Assembly: GCF_014596515.1 (NCBI RefSeq)
Contig: NZ_MSJQ01000023.1
Span: forward strand, 1-41,145
Direction of reading: 5' to 3'
DNA: 41,145 bases
DNA from: Streptomyces sp. CBMA156
Lineage (GTDB): Bacteria > Actinomycetota > Actinomycetes > Streptomycetales > Streptomycetaceae
Part shown: in pieces, positions 16,190-24,477 of the stretch
Layout: each line of letters opens with the position of its first letter
How positions within the stretch are numbered: the first letter of the stretch is position 1
Program-made: the position numbers and the translations under genes
Notes under the pieces: model-generated
What the model was told of the DNA's origin: nothing
The model's database searches: none
The model's input: only the letters and a program-made list of their open reading frames with translations

Positions 16190-17341
16190 TCACAGGGCGT
16201 CGGCGATCGTCATCTCGATCACTTCGGACGCCCCCTCGTAGATGCGCAGGGAGCGGACCTGGCGGTAGAGCCGCTCCATCGTGCTGCCGGCGACGATCCC
16301 GGCGGCGCCGAAGATCTGGACGGCGCCGTCGACGATCTCGCCGGCCGCCTCGGTGCCGTAGAGCTTGGCCGCCGAGGAGTGCCTGGCGTAGTCGAGTCCG
16401 GCGTCCATCGCCCAGGCGGCGCGGGCGGTCAGCAGGGAGGCGGCCGAGAGCTTGACGTCCATCCGGGCGAGCGAGGCCTTGACGAGCTGGAGGTCGGCGA
16501 GCCGGCCTCCGTAGGCCCTGCGGGTACGGGCGTGGCCGAGGGCGAGCCGGAAGGCGCGCCTGCCGAAGCCGATCGCCGCGGCGGCCACCGTGGCCCGGGC
16601 CCGTTCGAGCGCGTCGAGGGAGACCACGAGGCCCTGGCCGCGTTCGCCGAGCACGGCCTCGGGGCCCACCCGGAAGTCCGTGAACGTCAGTTCGGCCCAC
16701 GAGCGGGGGGCGATCGCCCCGACGGGCTCGGCCTTGAAGCCGGGGGCGGAGCAGTCGACCACGAAGGTGGTCAGGCCCAGCGGGCCCGGGCCGTCCCCGG
16801 TGCGGGCCAGGACGACGCACACGTCGGCGATGTCGCCCTGGGCGATCCACGCCTTGGTCCCGTTGAGGACGAACCCGTCCCCGTCGGGGGTCGCTTCGAG
16901 CACCGCGGCGGCGAGGTCGGACCCCGCGCCGGGCTCGGAGACGGCCAGCGCCCCCGCACTGGTCCCCGCGGCCAGGCCCGGCAGGTGGCGGCGACGCTGC
17001 TCCTCGGTGCCGTGGCGGGCGATCGCGGCGGCGGTGAGTTCCTGGATCGAGTAGGCGAAGTCGGCCAGGTCCTCGTGGTACGCCAGGGCCTGGCGCCTCA
17101 GGCACAGGGACCTGAGGTCGGAGTCGGGCCGGTCGGGGTCGAGGTGGCTCAGCCACCCCGACCGGCCGAGGTCGGCGAGCACGGCCCGGCCGGTGGCGGC
17201 CGGATCGGTGGTGTCCAGGCCCGCCCACGCCTCGGCCCGGTCCCCGCACCACGTCACGATCCCGTCGGCGAGGGTGCGGTGCGCGTCGTCGTACAGCGGC
17301 AGGGCGAGGACGCCGGGATCGAACACTTCGGAGAGACTCAT
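16190..17341 (-). CDS. Acyl-CoA dehydrogenase-like flavoprotein, probable hydrazine-to-hydrazone oxidase
   Basis: The 383-residue protein has the family segments LAVSEPGAGSDLAAAVLEA, GFVLNGTKAWIAQGDIAD, TRRAYGGRL, QIFGAAGIVAGSTMERLYRQVRSLRIYEGASEVI and a catalytic-type Glu in YEG. ATG at 17341 follows GTGAGGA; a GTG four codons upstream is less likely. In triacsin biosynthesis a comparable enzyme oxidises ACP-bound hydrazinoacetyl to the hydrazono form. Its place in the hydrazine operon, with the ACP and ligase, supports the same reaction here. A 255-bp stretch up to the dioxygenase gene end holds no recognised element. Confidence 0.8.
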   Translation of the reverse strand: MSLSEVFDPGVLALPLYDDAHRTLADGIVTWCGDRAEAWAGLDTTDPAATGRAVLADLGRSGWLSHLDPDRPDSDLRSLCLRRQALAYHEDLADFAYSIQELTAAAIARHGTEEQRRRHLPGLAAGTSAGALAVSEPGAGSDLAAAVLEATPDGDGFVLNGTKAWIAQGDIADVCVVLARTGDGPGPLGLTTFVVDCSAPGFKAEPVGAIAPRSWAELTFTDFRVGPEAVLGERGQGLVVSLDALERARATVAAAAIGFGRRAFRLALGHARTRRAYGGRLADLQLVKASLARMDVKLSAASLLTARAAWAMDAGLDYARHSSAAKLYGTEAAGEIVDGAVQIFGAAGIVAGSTMERLYRQVRSLRIYEGASEVIEMTIADAL

Positions 17342-17597
17342 CGTGATCCTCACTCGGGTGGTCGGCTCGGTGGTCGGCCCGGAAGCGGGCTCCAGCCGGT
17401 CGACCGGGTCGGTGGTCGGGGGAGCGGGCGGCGGAGGCCCGGCCGTGCCGGGCGGATCCGCCGCCGCGCCCCTTCCTCGCCGCTGTGCCGTGCCACGTCG
17501 TCGAGGTGGACGCTGCCGGTCGCGGAGGCCGGCGTCAGCCCGGCGTGGGACCGGGCCCTCCGCGAACCGGCCTACCGCGGGACGGGGTCCGTCTCCG

Positions 17598-18278
17598 TCA
17601 GCAGAATTCCAGGAAGAACATGTCGCGGTACCCCTCCGGATTCGGCGCGAGCACCTCCACTGGGGAAACCGAGTGCAGGCAGGTCTTGTCGTCCAGGAAT
17701 ATGTAGTCGCCCGGGTCGGCCAGGGTGCGGCTCAGAATCGACGACTCGGCGTTGTCGTAGAGCGTGCTGACCCCGCCGGCGATTCCCTGTCGCGCGACCA
17801 GCATCATGACGATGTGTTCGACGCCGTCCCGGTGGATTCCCTCCGGGGTCGGGTTTCCGGCCTCCCCCTCGGTGGCGACGATGCGGTGCTGGTGGATGTT
17901 GACGTGCCGGACCCTGGGCACCTGTTCGCCGTCGGGCGCCGCCTCCTCGATGCGGGTGGCGAAGTGCGCCAGCACCCGCCGGAACACCGGGGTGTCCAGC
18001 AGCGCCGGGTCGACCGGCTCGAAGCGGCGGACGACTCCGCCGTTCAGCTTGTTGATCTCCTTGCTCTGCAGGAAGCCCTCCTGGTCGACCACCCGGACGG
18101 TGTCGGCGTCGAGGTCGTAGGAGATCGCGGAGTACTTGCGGCGCCGGTACACGCCGCCGTCCCCCATGTGCGGGTCCAGCGGCAGGTTCTCCCAGAACCG
18201 GCCGAACTTGTCCCAGTCGTCGTTTTCCTGGAGCAGGTCGTCACGCACGTTGCCGAGCGAAAAGTTTGGCTCTTCCAT
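17598..18278 (-). CDS. Fe(II)/2-oxoglutarate dioxygenase, free amino acid hydroxylase type
   Basis: The 226-residue protein is read from the ATG at 18278 behind GGAGGAG. His149 and Asp151 in GIHRDGVEHIVMML plus His202 in CLHSVSPV form the iron facial triad, and Arg218 in GYRDMFFLEF can bind 2-oxoglutarate. The pattern matches the 2OG-Fe_Oxy_2 family that includes the Bacillus L-isoleucine 4-hydroxylase, so a free aliphatic amino acid is a plausible substrate. It is the first gene of the hydrazine operon and lies behind promoter module copy 2. Whether it acts on lysine, on a peptide building block or in tailoring cannot be told. Confidence 0.78.
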   Translation of the reverse strand: MEEPNFSLGNVRDDLLQENDDWDKFGRFWENLPLDPHMGDGGVYRRRKYSAISYDLDADTVRVVDQEGFLQSKEINKLNGGVVRRFEPVDPALLDTPVFRRVLAHFATRIEEAAPDGEQVPRVRHVNIHQHRIVATEGEAGNPTPEGIHRDGVEHIVMMLVARQGIAGGVSTLYDNAESSILSRTLADPGDYIFLDDKTCLHSVSPVEVLAPNPEGYRDMFFLEFC

Positions 18279-18363
18279 TCTTTCGGTCTCCTCCGGACGG
18301 GATGTCGAGCCGGACGTCCTCGGCGAACGCCCGCTGGGAATTCGGTCTGCCACATCGAAATGG

Positions 18364-18463
18364 ACGATACGGGTGCGCCGGTATTCCGGGCGTCCGCTGC
18401 CGGTTCACTTCGACGACGCGATGCGTTGACTTCCGTCCTCCGCATTTGCGCATTTCGCTTACC
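18364..18463 (-). promoter_or_regulatory. Shared cluster promoter module, copy 2 (before the dioxygenase gene)
   Basis: Read on the minus strand, the 50-bp block (18463 to 18414) begins GGTAAGCG and contains AGTCAACGC. Then come 16 nt, GCGGACGC (18397-18390), 20 nt and TATCGT (18369-18364). The layout matches the other copies to within 1 nt. The dioxygenase ATG is 85 nt past the -10-like hexamer. It would drive the whole hydrazine operon down to 8241. Confidence 0.75.
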
Positions 18464-18502
18464 CGGCCGACGCGGCCGTTCCCGGCCGGCCGCCGGGGCC
18501 CA

Positions 18503-18781
18503 CTACGCGGCCGGCCGGCGCGCGTCGATCAGCGCGGCGAGGTCCGCGACGGGCGTCTCGCCGACCAGCTCGCCCATCTCCACGGTGACCGAGGTCTCCT
18601 GGAGGACGCGGAACTGCACGGCGACCACCTGGAGGGATCCGGCGCCGAGCTGACGCAGGGTCCGCCGGTCGACGTCCTCGGACTCGGGCAGCTGCACGAT
18701 CTCGCGGACCAGGGTCCGCAGCCACTCCAGCGTGGCCCGGTCGACGCCGGCGGTCCCGGGCCCGCCCGGTGCGGCGCTCAC
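18503..18781 (-). CDS. Second stand-alone acyl/peptidyl carrier protein
   Basis: The 92-residue protein starts at a GTG (18781). LRQLGAGSLQVVAVQFRVLQE carries the presumed phosphopantetheine Ser49, with GAGS in place of GxDS. It follows the KAS III-like gene on the same strand, separated by 102 bp that hold a 16-codon reading frame ending in a TGA overlapping this start. The pairing with a KAS III-like protein suggests that the acyl chain carried here is handed on by that enzyme. Confidence 0.8.
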   Translation of the reverse strand: MSAAPGGPGTAGVDRATLEWLRTLVREIVQLPESEDVDRRTLRQLGAGSLQVVAVQFRVLQETSVTVEMGELVGETPVADLAALIDARRPAA

Positions 18782-18828
18782 TGCGCCCCGCCCTGGTCGG
18801 TGCGGGCCGTGACGGTCATGTTCTGCAC
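18778..18828 (-). CDS. Possible 16-residue upstream reading frame coupled to the carrier protein
   Basis: A GTG at 18828 stands behind an excellent AAGGAGG site and opens a short frame (MQNMTVTARTDQGGAQ) whose TGA overlaps the GTG of the carrier gene (GTGA). The peptide has no recognisable function. It may only load ribosomes for the carrier start, which itself has a weaker site. The frame is seen; expression is an inference. Confidence 0.4.
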   Translation of the reverse strand: MQNMTVTARTDQGGAQ

Positions 18829-18883
18829 TTCGGTGCCTCCTTCGTGGATGCGCGACGGCCGGTCCGCCGGCACGGCCGTCCGG

Positions 18884-19834
18884 TCAGGCCGCGGGGTCCG
18901 CGGAGTCCGCGCGCAGCAGGACGCACACCCGCAGCCCGGACACGCTGGACGCCAGCAGGTAGAGCCCGCCCGGACGGACGGCGCCGGCGGACTGCCGGTC
19001 GACGAGGTTGATCAGCGGGTCCGCGGCGAAGCAGTGCCCGACCCTGGCGATGTTCGACGTGTCCAACTGGGCCTGGCGGAACCCGGCCTGGAGCTCCTTC
19101 ATGGTCACGATCGGCAGGTAGATGTTGTTGTGCAGCAGGCCGTCGATCGCCTCGACCCCGATGCCGGTCCCGGCGGTCAGCCGCTGATTGGCCGCTCTGG
19201 CCAGATCGGCGCTGATCTCGTTGCCCCGGCCGAGCGTGGCCGGGTCCTGGGCGTACGCGTCGCCGACCCACGTGTAGGACTCCGGTGCGCCGTCCGACCG
19301 CCGGGTGACCAGGCAGCTGGCCGCGCCGTCGCTGAACAGCGCGAAGTCGGCGATCCGCGCGGACTCGGCGGACACCCGGTCCGTCGTGATCACCAGCACG
19401 GTCCGGTGCCGGCCCGCGGCGACCGCCGAGGCGGCGGCCTGGAGTCCGGTGAGCAGGTTCGCGCACCGGTTCAGGGTGATCCCGGTGACCGGGACCGGCC
19501 CGAGCCCCAGCCCGCCGAGGACCGACGCGATCAGCTCGCCGTGCGCCTCGACCTCGGCGGGGAACGCGTTGGAGCACAGCACCAGCGCGTCGACCTCGCC
19601 CGGCTCGACGGCGGCCGCGCGCAGGGTCTCGCGGCCGGTCCGTACGGCGAGGGCGGCCAGGTCGAGCTCCGTGCGGTGGACCGCTCCCCAGCCCCACATC
19701 CCGGCGTCGGGCACCATCCGCTGCCGGTCGACGTACTCGGCGAACCCCTCGATGCCGGTGTGGTCGACCGGGGTCTCGCCGAGCACGTACCTGGGCGCGC
19801 GCAGGACCACGCCTGCGGTCTCGTCCGGCGCCAT
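18884..19834 (-). CDS. KAS III-like acyltransferase with altered catalytic triad
   Basis: This 316-residue thiolase-fold protein has Cys124 in TLNRCANLLTG and His235 in LLHNNIYLP in the positions of the KAS III nucleophile and first His. The usual Asn of the GNTSAAS loop is replaced by His267 (ARVGHCFAADP). Loss of the Asn is common in KAS III relatives that transfer an acyl group to an O or N nucleophile instead of condensing with malonyl-ACP (CerJ type). No malonyl-using enzymes are in the window. It may pass the hydrazonoacetyl group to an amine or hydroxyl; this is inference. It starts 1 nt after the hydrolase gene. Confidence 0.78.
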   Translation of the reverse strand: MAPDETAGVVLRAPRYVLGETPVDHTGIEGFAEYVDRQRMVPDAGMWGWGAVHRTELDLAALAVRTGRETLRAAAVEPGEVDALVLCSNAFPAEVEAHGELIASVLGGLGLGPVPVTGITLNRCANLLTGLQAAASAVAAGRHRTVLVITTDRVSAESARIADFALFSDGAASCLVTRRSDGAPESYTWVGDAYAQDPATLGRGNEISADLARAANQRLTAGTGIGVEAIDGLLHNNIYLPIVTMKELQAGFRQAQLDTSNIARVGHCFAADPLINLVDRQSAGAVRPGGLYLLASSVSGLRVCVLLRADSADPAA

Positions 19835-19835
19835 G

Positions 19836-20771
19836 TCACTTCAGCCGTTCGCGCAGGTACTCGGCGATCAGGTCCATCGCGTCCCTGGAGATCTCCAGGA
19901 TCGCCGACATGGCCAGGAAGCCGTGCGTCAGGTTCTCGTACCGGTGGTAGTCCACCGGCACGCCCGCCCGGGCCAGCGCGTCCGCGAAGGCCTCGCCCTC
20001 GTCGTGCAGCGGGCAGTACTCGGCCGTCATCACCAGCGCCGGGGGGAGCCCGGCGAGGTCGTCCGCCTTGAGCGGCGAGGCCAGCGGGGAGTCGCCGTCG
20101 GCGGGATCGGCGAGGTACTGGCTCCAGAACCACGCGGACGAGTGGGCGTTGAAGAACATCGGGTCCTGGTTGTCCCGCATCGACCGGGTGTCCGCGGCGT
20201 TGTGGAACGGCGGGTAGACGAGCACCTGGGCGGCGATCTGCGGCCCGTCGTCGTCGGCCCTGGCCATCAGGGCCATCGCCGCGGCCAGGTTGCCGCCGGA
20301 GCTGTCCCCGCCGAGGGCGATCCGCGCGGGGTCGGCGCCGATCTCGGAGGCGTGCTCCGCCACCCACTTCACACCGGCGTAGCAGTCGTCGGTCGCGGCC
20401 GGGAACGGGTGCTCGGGCGCGAGCCGGTAGCCCACCGACACGACCACGCAGGGCGTCAGCTTGGCCAGCGCCCGGCAGATCGCGTCCGAGGTCTCCAGCG
20501 AGCCGACGACCCAGCCGCCGCCGAAGAAGTACACCAGCACCGGGAGCGGGCCGTCGCTCTGCGGGCGGTACACCCGGATCGGCAGCCGGCAGGCCGGGCC
20601 GTCGATCTCCAGCTCGAAGATCTCCTCGGGCTGCTCGTGCCAGTCCCAGGCCGTGGCCTCGGTCTCCGCGTCCGATCGCCTGGCCTCGTCGATGGACATC
20701 GTGTAGAGCGGCGTGAACCCGGTCGCGACGCGGTAGTCCCGGACACTCGCGATGGTCGGATCAAGCGGCAT
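19836..20771 (-). CDS. Alpha/beta hydrolase of the hormone-sensitive lipase group
   Basis: The 311-residue protein has GDSSGGNLAAAM (nucleophilic Ser), an Asp in EYCPLHDEGEAFADAL and a His in YENLTHGF, a complete triad. The oxyanion motif HGGGW of this group reads FGGGW (VYFFGGGWVVGS), so the first His is lost. It could cleave or form an ester or amide in the cluster product, or release a protected precursor. It sits between the SDR and KAS III-like genes on the same strand. Confidence 0.82.
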   Translation of the reverse strand: MPLDPTIASVRDYRVATGFTPLYTMSIDEARRSDAETEATAWDWHEQPEEIFELEIDGPACRLPIRVYRPQSDGPLPVLVYFFGGGWVVGSLETSDAICRALAKLTPCVVVSVGYRLAPEHPFPAATDDCYAGVKWVAEHASEIGADPARIALGGDSSGGNLAAAMALMARADDDGPQIAAQVLVYPPFHNAADTRSMRDNQDPMFFNAHSSAWFWSQYLADPADGDSPLASPLKADDLAGLPPALVMTAEYCPLHDEGEAFADALARAGVPVDYHRYENLTHGFLAMSAILEISRDAMDLIAEYLRERLK

Positions 20772-20816
20772 GCGAACTTCCCCAGTCCTTCGGCTCCGAC
20801 GGTCTGTTCCGGACGC

Positions 20817-21590
20817 TCATCGGCCGATGAGGTGCTGCTGCGCCGACGGACGCATCCGCAGGCCGTGGATGCCGCCGTCCACGGCGAGCACCGTGCCCAC
20901 CGAGGCGCCCGACAGCGGGCTCGCCAGGTAGGCGATCGCGCCGGCGATCTCGTCGGTCGTCACCAGCCGGCCCATCGGCAGGGTCTGGTTCATCGCCTCG
21001 CGCGCGGCCTCCGGGTTCGGCGTCCGGCTGAGCTGCCCGGTCACCCAGGGCGAGTCCGCCGCGCCGGGGGCGACACAGTTGACCCGGATGCCCTCCCGGA
21101 CGTGGTCCGCCGCCATGGCCAGCGTCAGCGCGTAGACCGCGCCCTTGCTGGTCGAGTACAGGGCCCGCTTCTCCAGGCCGGCCCAGGCGACGATCGAGCA
21201 GGTGTTGACGATCGCCGCGGAGGGCGAGCGGCGCAGGTGCGGCAGCGCGTGCCGGGAGACCCTGACCATGCCGACCACGTTGATGTCCAGGACGCGCCGC
21301 CACTCCTCGTCGTCGTTCTCGGCGACGTTCCCGACGGCGGCGACGCCGGCGTTGTTCACCACCACGTCCAGCCGGCCGAACCGCTCGACCACGGCGGCCA
21401 CGGCGGCCTCGACCTGGGCGTCGTCGGTGACGTCGGCCTCGATGCCCAGGATGTCGTCCGGGACGCCGTCCAGCTTGAGGTCGAGCACGGCGACGTCGGC
21501 GCCCCTGCTCTTCAGCATCTTCGCCGTGGCGAGGCCGATGGCCCCCGCACCGCCGGTGACGATCGCGGTCAGCCCTGTGAAGTCGCTCAC
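20817..21590 (-). CDS. Short-chain dehydrogenase/reductase
   Basis: The protein has 257 residues from the GTG at 21590 behind AGGAG; a longer frame upstream lacks a ribosome site. TGGAGAIG is the NAD(P) motif, NNAG is present, and the catalytic Ser-Tyr-Lys are in TCSIVAWAGLEKRALYSTSK. An Asp at the end of the second strand (VLDLKLD) favours NAD(H). It should oxidise an alcohol or reduce a ketone of the pathway; the substrate is unknown. Confidence 0.87.
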   Translation of the reverse strand: MSDFTGLTAIVTGGAGAIGLATAKMLKSRGADVAVLDLKLDGVPDDILGIEADVTDDAQVEAAVAAVVERFGRLDVVVNNAGVAAVGNVAENDDEEWRRVLDINVVGMVRVSRHALPHLRRSPSAAIVNTCSIVAWAGLEKRALYSTSKGAVYALTLAMAADHVREGIRVNCVAPGAADSPWVTGQLSRTPNPEAAREAMNQTLPMGRLVTTDEIAGAIAYLASPLSGASVGTVLAVDGGIHGLRMRPSAQQHLIGR

Positions 21591-21608
21591 TGGTTTCTCC
21601 TGTTCATT

Positions 21609-21645
21609 GCGGACGTTTGCGGACGATGTGCGGACGGTCTTGCGG
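21609..21645 (-). repeat. Direct repeats of GCGGACG at 10-12 bp period before the SDR start
   Basis: GCGGACG occurs at 21609, 21619 and 21630, followed by GCGG at 21642. These are steps of about one helical turn, just upstream of the SDR ribosome site. The core equals the GCGGACGC box of the shared promoter modules, on the opposite strand. It may be a weaker regulator site or chance in GC-rich DNA. Confidence 0.4.
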
Positions 21646-21747
21646 AAAAAGGGGATGCCTCGGCGCGGCGTCACCGCGTGCGTGCGGACGCGCCTGCTTC
21701 GTGCGGCGGGACGTGGTCCCGGGTCAGGAATCCGGTGCGCCGGCCCC

Positions 21748-21789
21748 GGGGCCGTCACCCGGGGGCCGTCACCCGGCGGTCGTCACTCG
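21748..21789. repeat. Three tandem 14-bp units at the 3' end of the MFS gene
   Basis: GGGGCCGTCACCCG occurs twice in succession, followed by the diverged GCGGTCGTCACTCG that covers the MFS stop codon. The function is unknown; replication slippage is likely. Confidence 0.6.
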
Positions 21790-23024
21790 GCAACAGCCGC
21801 CGTGGCGGCCGGCCGGCGGAGCCCCAGACTGAGCTGGACGCTCAGCAGGCCCAGCACGGCGACCAGGATCCACAGCGCCCCCGGGCTGCTCGCGTACACG
21901 GCGCCGCCGACCACCGGGCCGGCGCCCGTGCCGACCGTGTACGCGGCGCCGTACAGCCCCTGGTAGCGCCCGACCAGCCCCGGCGGGGTCAGGCTCACCA
22001 GGTGGGCCTGGACGATCGAGGAGGACACCATCTCGCCGAGCGTCCAGACCAGCACCGTCGCCACCAGCAGGCCCATCCCGTCGGCGAACCCGGTCAGCGC
22101 GAGACCGGCGCACGTGAACAGGTTGCCGGCGGCCAGCACGTACTCCGGCCGGTACCGGGCGACCACGCTGATCAGCGGCAGCTCCAGCAGCACCACCAGC
22201 AGGCCGTTGAGCCCCATGAGGAGCCCGAAGTCACGCTCGCTCAGGCCCACGGCGGTGACGTGCAGCGGCAGGCCGACGCTGGTCTGGATGTAGACGAACA
22301 TCGAGAACACGGTCATCAGCAGGAACCGCACCAGGGTGCGGTCGGCGAGCACCTGCCGGTACCCGACCGCCGGCTCCGCCACGGCCGGCTCCGCCGCCTC
22401 GTCGGAGCCGGCCCCCTCCCCGGGCGTGTCCCGCAGCAGCACCGCCACGATCGCGCCGAACACCAGGAGTACGGCGGCCTCCACCAGGAAGAGCCCCCGG
22501 TAGGAGATGCTCGACACCACGCCGCCGAGCACGCCGCCCAGCGCCGCGCCGACGTTCTGCGCGAACCGGAGCACCCCGAAGGCGGCGAGCCGCTGCCCGG
22601 GTGCCACGCAGTCGACCAGCACCGCCGCCATGGCCGGCCGGTAGATCTGCGACACCACGCCGATGAGGCCGACCACCACGACGACCAGCGGGAGCGGTCC
22701 GAGGAACGGCACGCTCGCCGTCAGCCCCGAGGTGGTCACGACCGACAGCAGGATGGCCGGCCGCCGGCCGATGGAGTCGGTGAGGTAGCCGCCGATGACG
22801 TTGCCGAGCACCCTGCCCAGGCCGGACGCGCCCAGCACCAGCCCCGCGGAGCCGGCGGAGTAGCCGCTCCTGGTCAGGTAGAGCACGATGAACACCGGCA
22901 GGAAGGTGCCGACCTGGAGGATCAGGTTGCCGAGGCTGATGATCCAGACCCGGTGGGGCAGGCCGCGCAGGGTGTCACGGAACCGCGGCTCGCCGACGCT
23001 CGACCGTACGGCTTTGTCGGACAA
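21783..23024 (-). CDS. Major facilitator superfamily exporter
   Basis: The 413-residue, strongly hydrophobic protein has about twelve predicted membrane spans. GLGRVLGNVIGGYLTDSIGRRPA is the MFS loop 2-3 motif. A charged central loop (about residues 195-220, rich in Glu, Ala and Pro) separates two six-helix halves. Start is TTG at 23024 behind AAGGAG. It lies in the carrier-protein operon and is the only transporter in the window, so export of the product and self-protection are likely roles. Confidence 0.87.
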   Translation of the reverse strand: MSDKAVRSSVGEPRFRDTLRGLPHRVWIISLGNLILQVGTFLPVFIVLYLTRSGYSAGSAGLVLGASGLGRVLGNVIGGYLTDSIGRRPAILLSVVTTSGLTASVPFLGPLPLVVVVVGLIGVVSQIYRPAMAAVLVDCVAPGQRLAAFGVLRFAQNVGAALGGVLGGVVSSISYRGLFLVEAAVLLVFGAIVAVLLRDTPGEGAGSDEAAEPAVAEPAVGYRQVLADRTLVRFLLMTVFSMFVYIQTSVGLPLHVTAVGLSERDFGLLMGLNGLLVVLLELPLISVVARYRPEYVLAAGNLFTCAGLALTGFADGMGLLVATVLVWTLGEMVSSSIVQAHLVSLTPPGLVGRYQGLYGAAYTVGTGAGPVVGGAVYASSPGALWILVAVLGLLSVQLSLGLRRPAATAAVAE

Positions 23025-23071
23025 CGTGACTCCTTACTCGGCGGCTTCTGCCCGGTCACCGGGGACGGACC

Positions 23072-24340
23072 TCAGGGCCCCTCGGCGTAGAGGTGGTCGC
23101 GCTCGATCTCCCGCAGCTTCCGGTAGTCGGCGTCGAGTTGCGCCGGGTCCTCGGAGATGAGCAGGACGTACCCCACCTGGGTCGCGACGTCGATCGTCCG
23201 GGGCAGCGGCTGTCCTTCCGGGTGCCACAGGACGGTGCGGGCGTGGGACGGGAGCCCGCGGACGGCGGCCAGCGCCTCCTCGGACGGGACCACCCCGCGC
23301 TCGCTCCGGTTGATGAGGTGGACGAAACGCAGGCGTTCCAGCAACCGGTAGGCGGTGGTGGGCAGTCGGTCGAACCCGTCCGGATCCGTCACCGCCCGGA
23401 CGACCAGGTCGACCTGGTTGGTGCCGAAGCAGCGGTCGAGGATCTCCGGGACCTGCCCCCCGCCGAAGCGTGCGGCGCACTCGACCAGCACCGGCCCCCT
23501 GGCGGTCACCATGACCTCGGTGTGGCCGGCCCAGTTCCTGATCTCCAGGGCGTCGAGCACCCGGTGGACGTAGGACTCCACCTCCTTGGCGACCGGATCG
23601 TCCGGTGCCAGGGGCTCGTTGTAGTCGTAGATGATGTTGCCGCCGGGCAGGCGGGTCTTGTAGTACCGCCAGATCTCCACGGTGTGGTGCCCGCCGTCCC
23701 GGCTGACCGTGTTGACGAAGTACTCGTCCCCGTCCAGGAACTCCTGCGCCAGCACCACGGTGTTGGGCATCGCGTGGCGGTCGGTGCTGGTCATGATCTT
23801 CTCGTGGACGGCGCGGACCTGCTCCGCGGACGTACACGCCACGACGTTGTCGGTGCCGGCGCTGGCGACCGGCTTCAGGACGACCGGGTAGCCCGCCGTC
23901 TTCTCGGCCCACTCGACGATCTCGTCGGCGTCGGACGAGACCATGGTGTCCGCGTGCTCCAGTCCGGCATCGCGCAGGGCCAGGACCATGTCGTACTTGT
24001 TGCGGCGGGCCGTCGGCCTGCTCATCCCGTTGCCGGGAGTGCCGAGTTCGGCGGAGAGCCGGTCGGCCAGCTCGACGCCCGACTCGCCGGCCGCGATCAC
24101 CCAGGCGACCTCCTGCCCGCGCAGCGCGGCCGCCGTCGCGTCGATGTCGCCGTCGTGCCGGATGTCGGCCACGAAGCCCTCGGGGAACGGCAGCCGGGCC
24201 ATGTGGACGTCGGGGCTCGGCGACTGGACGTGCACGCACTCCACGCCGAGCCGGTGCAGCACGGGCAGGAGGTGGCGCCCCATCGAGAACGCGTCGACGA
24301 ACGCCACGCGCCTCGTTCGCGCGCGGGAACTGGTTGGCAT
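23072..24340 (-). CDS. ATP-grasp amino acid/peptide ligase A
   Basis: The 422-residue protein has an N-terminal pre-ATP-grasp domain, then KTAGYPVVLKPVASAGTDNVV (ATP-binding Lys and loop), QEFLDGDEYFVNTV, and the magnesium site LVECAARFGGGQVPEI. This is the layout of stand-alone L-amino acid ligases of the BacD/carnosine-synthase-like group, which join a carboxylate to an amine through an acyl phosphate. It follows the carrier protein gene and precedes the exporter. The peptide bond it makes cannot be assigned; it is one of three such ligases besides LysX. Confidence 0.83.
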   Translation of the reverse strand: MPTSSRARTRRVAFVDAFSMGRHLLPVLHRLGVECVHVQSPSPDVHMARLPFPEGFVADIRHDGDIDATAAALRGQEVAWVIAAGESGVELADRLSAELGTPGNGMSRPTARRNKYDMVLALRDAGLEHADTMVSSDADEIVEWAEKTAGYPVVLKPVASAGTDNVVACTSAEQVRAVHEKIMTSTDRHAMPNTVVLAQEFLDGDEYFVNTVSRDGGHHTVEIWRYYKTRLPGGNIIYDYNEPLAPDDPVAKEVESYVHRVLDALEIRNWAGHTEVMVTARGPVLVECAARFGGGQVPEILDRCFGTNQVDLVVRAVTDPDGFDRLPTTAYRLLERLRFVHLINRSERGVVPSEEALAAVRGLPSHARTVLWHPEGQPLPRTIDVATQVGYVLLISEDPAQLDADYRKLREIERDHLYAEGP

Positions 24341-24477
24341 CGTCAGCTACTTCCCTTGTGAGTCGGAACGAACCCCGGACGGAGGTTCCTGGCGGGCCGG
24401 AGACCTGGTCGCGGCTGCGCACCGCCGACCCGCTTGCCGGGGAACCGGGGCGCCACCGCGCCCACCTGCCTGATCGC

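Noticed and set aside
18884..19834. KAS III as the starter enzyme of a type II PKS or fatty acid synthase
   Set aside because: No KAS I/II pair, ketoreductase/dehydratase set or malonyltransferase is present, and the third catalytic residue is altered.
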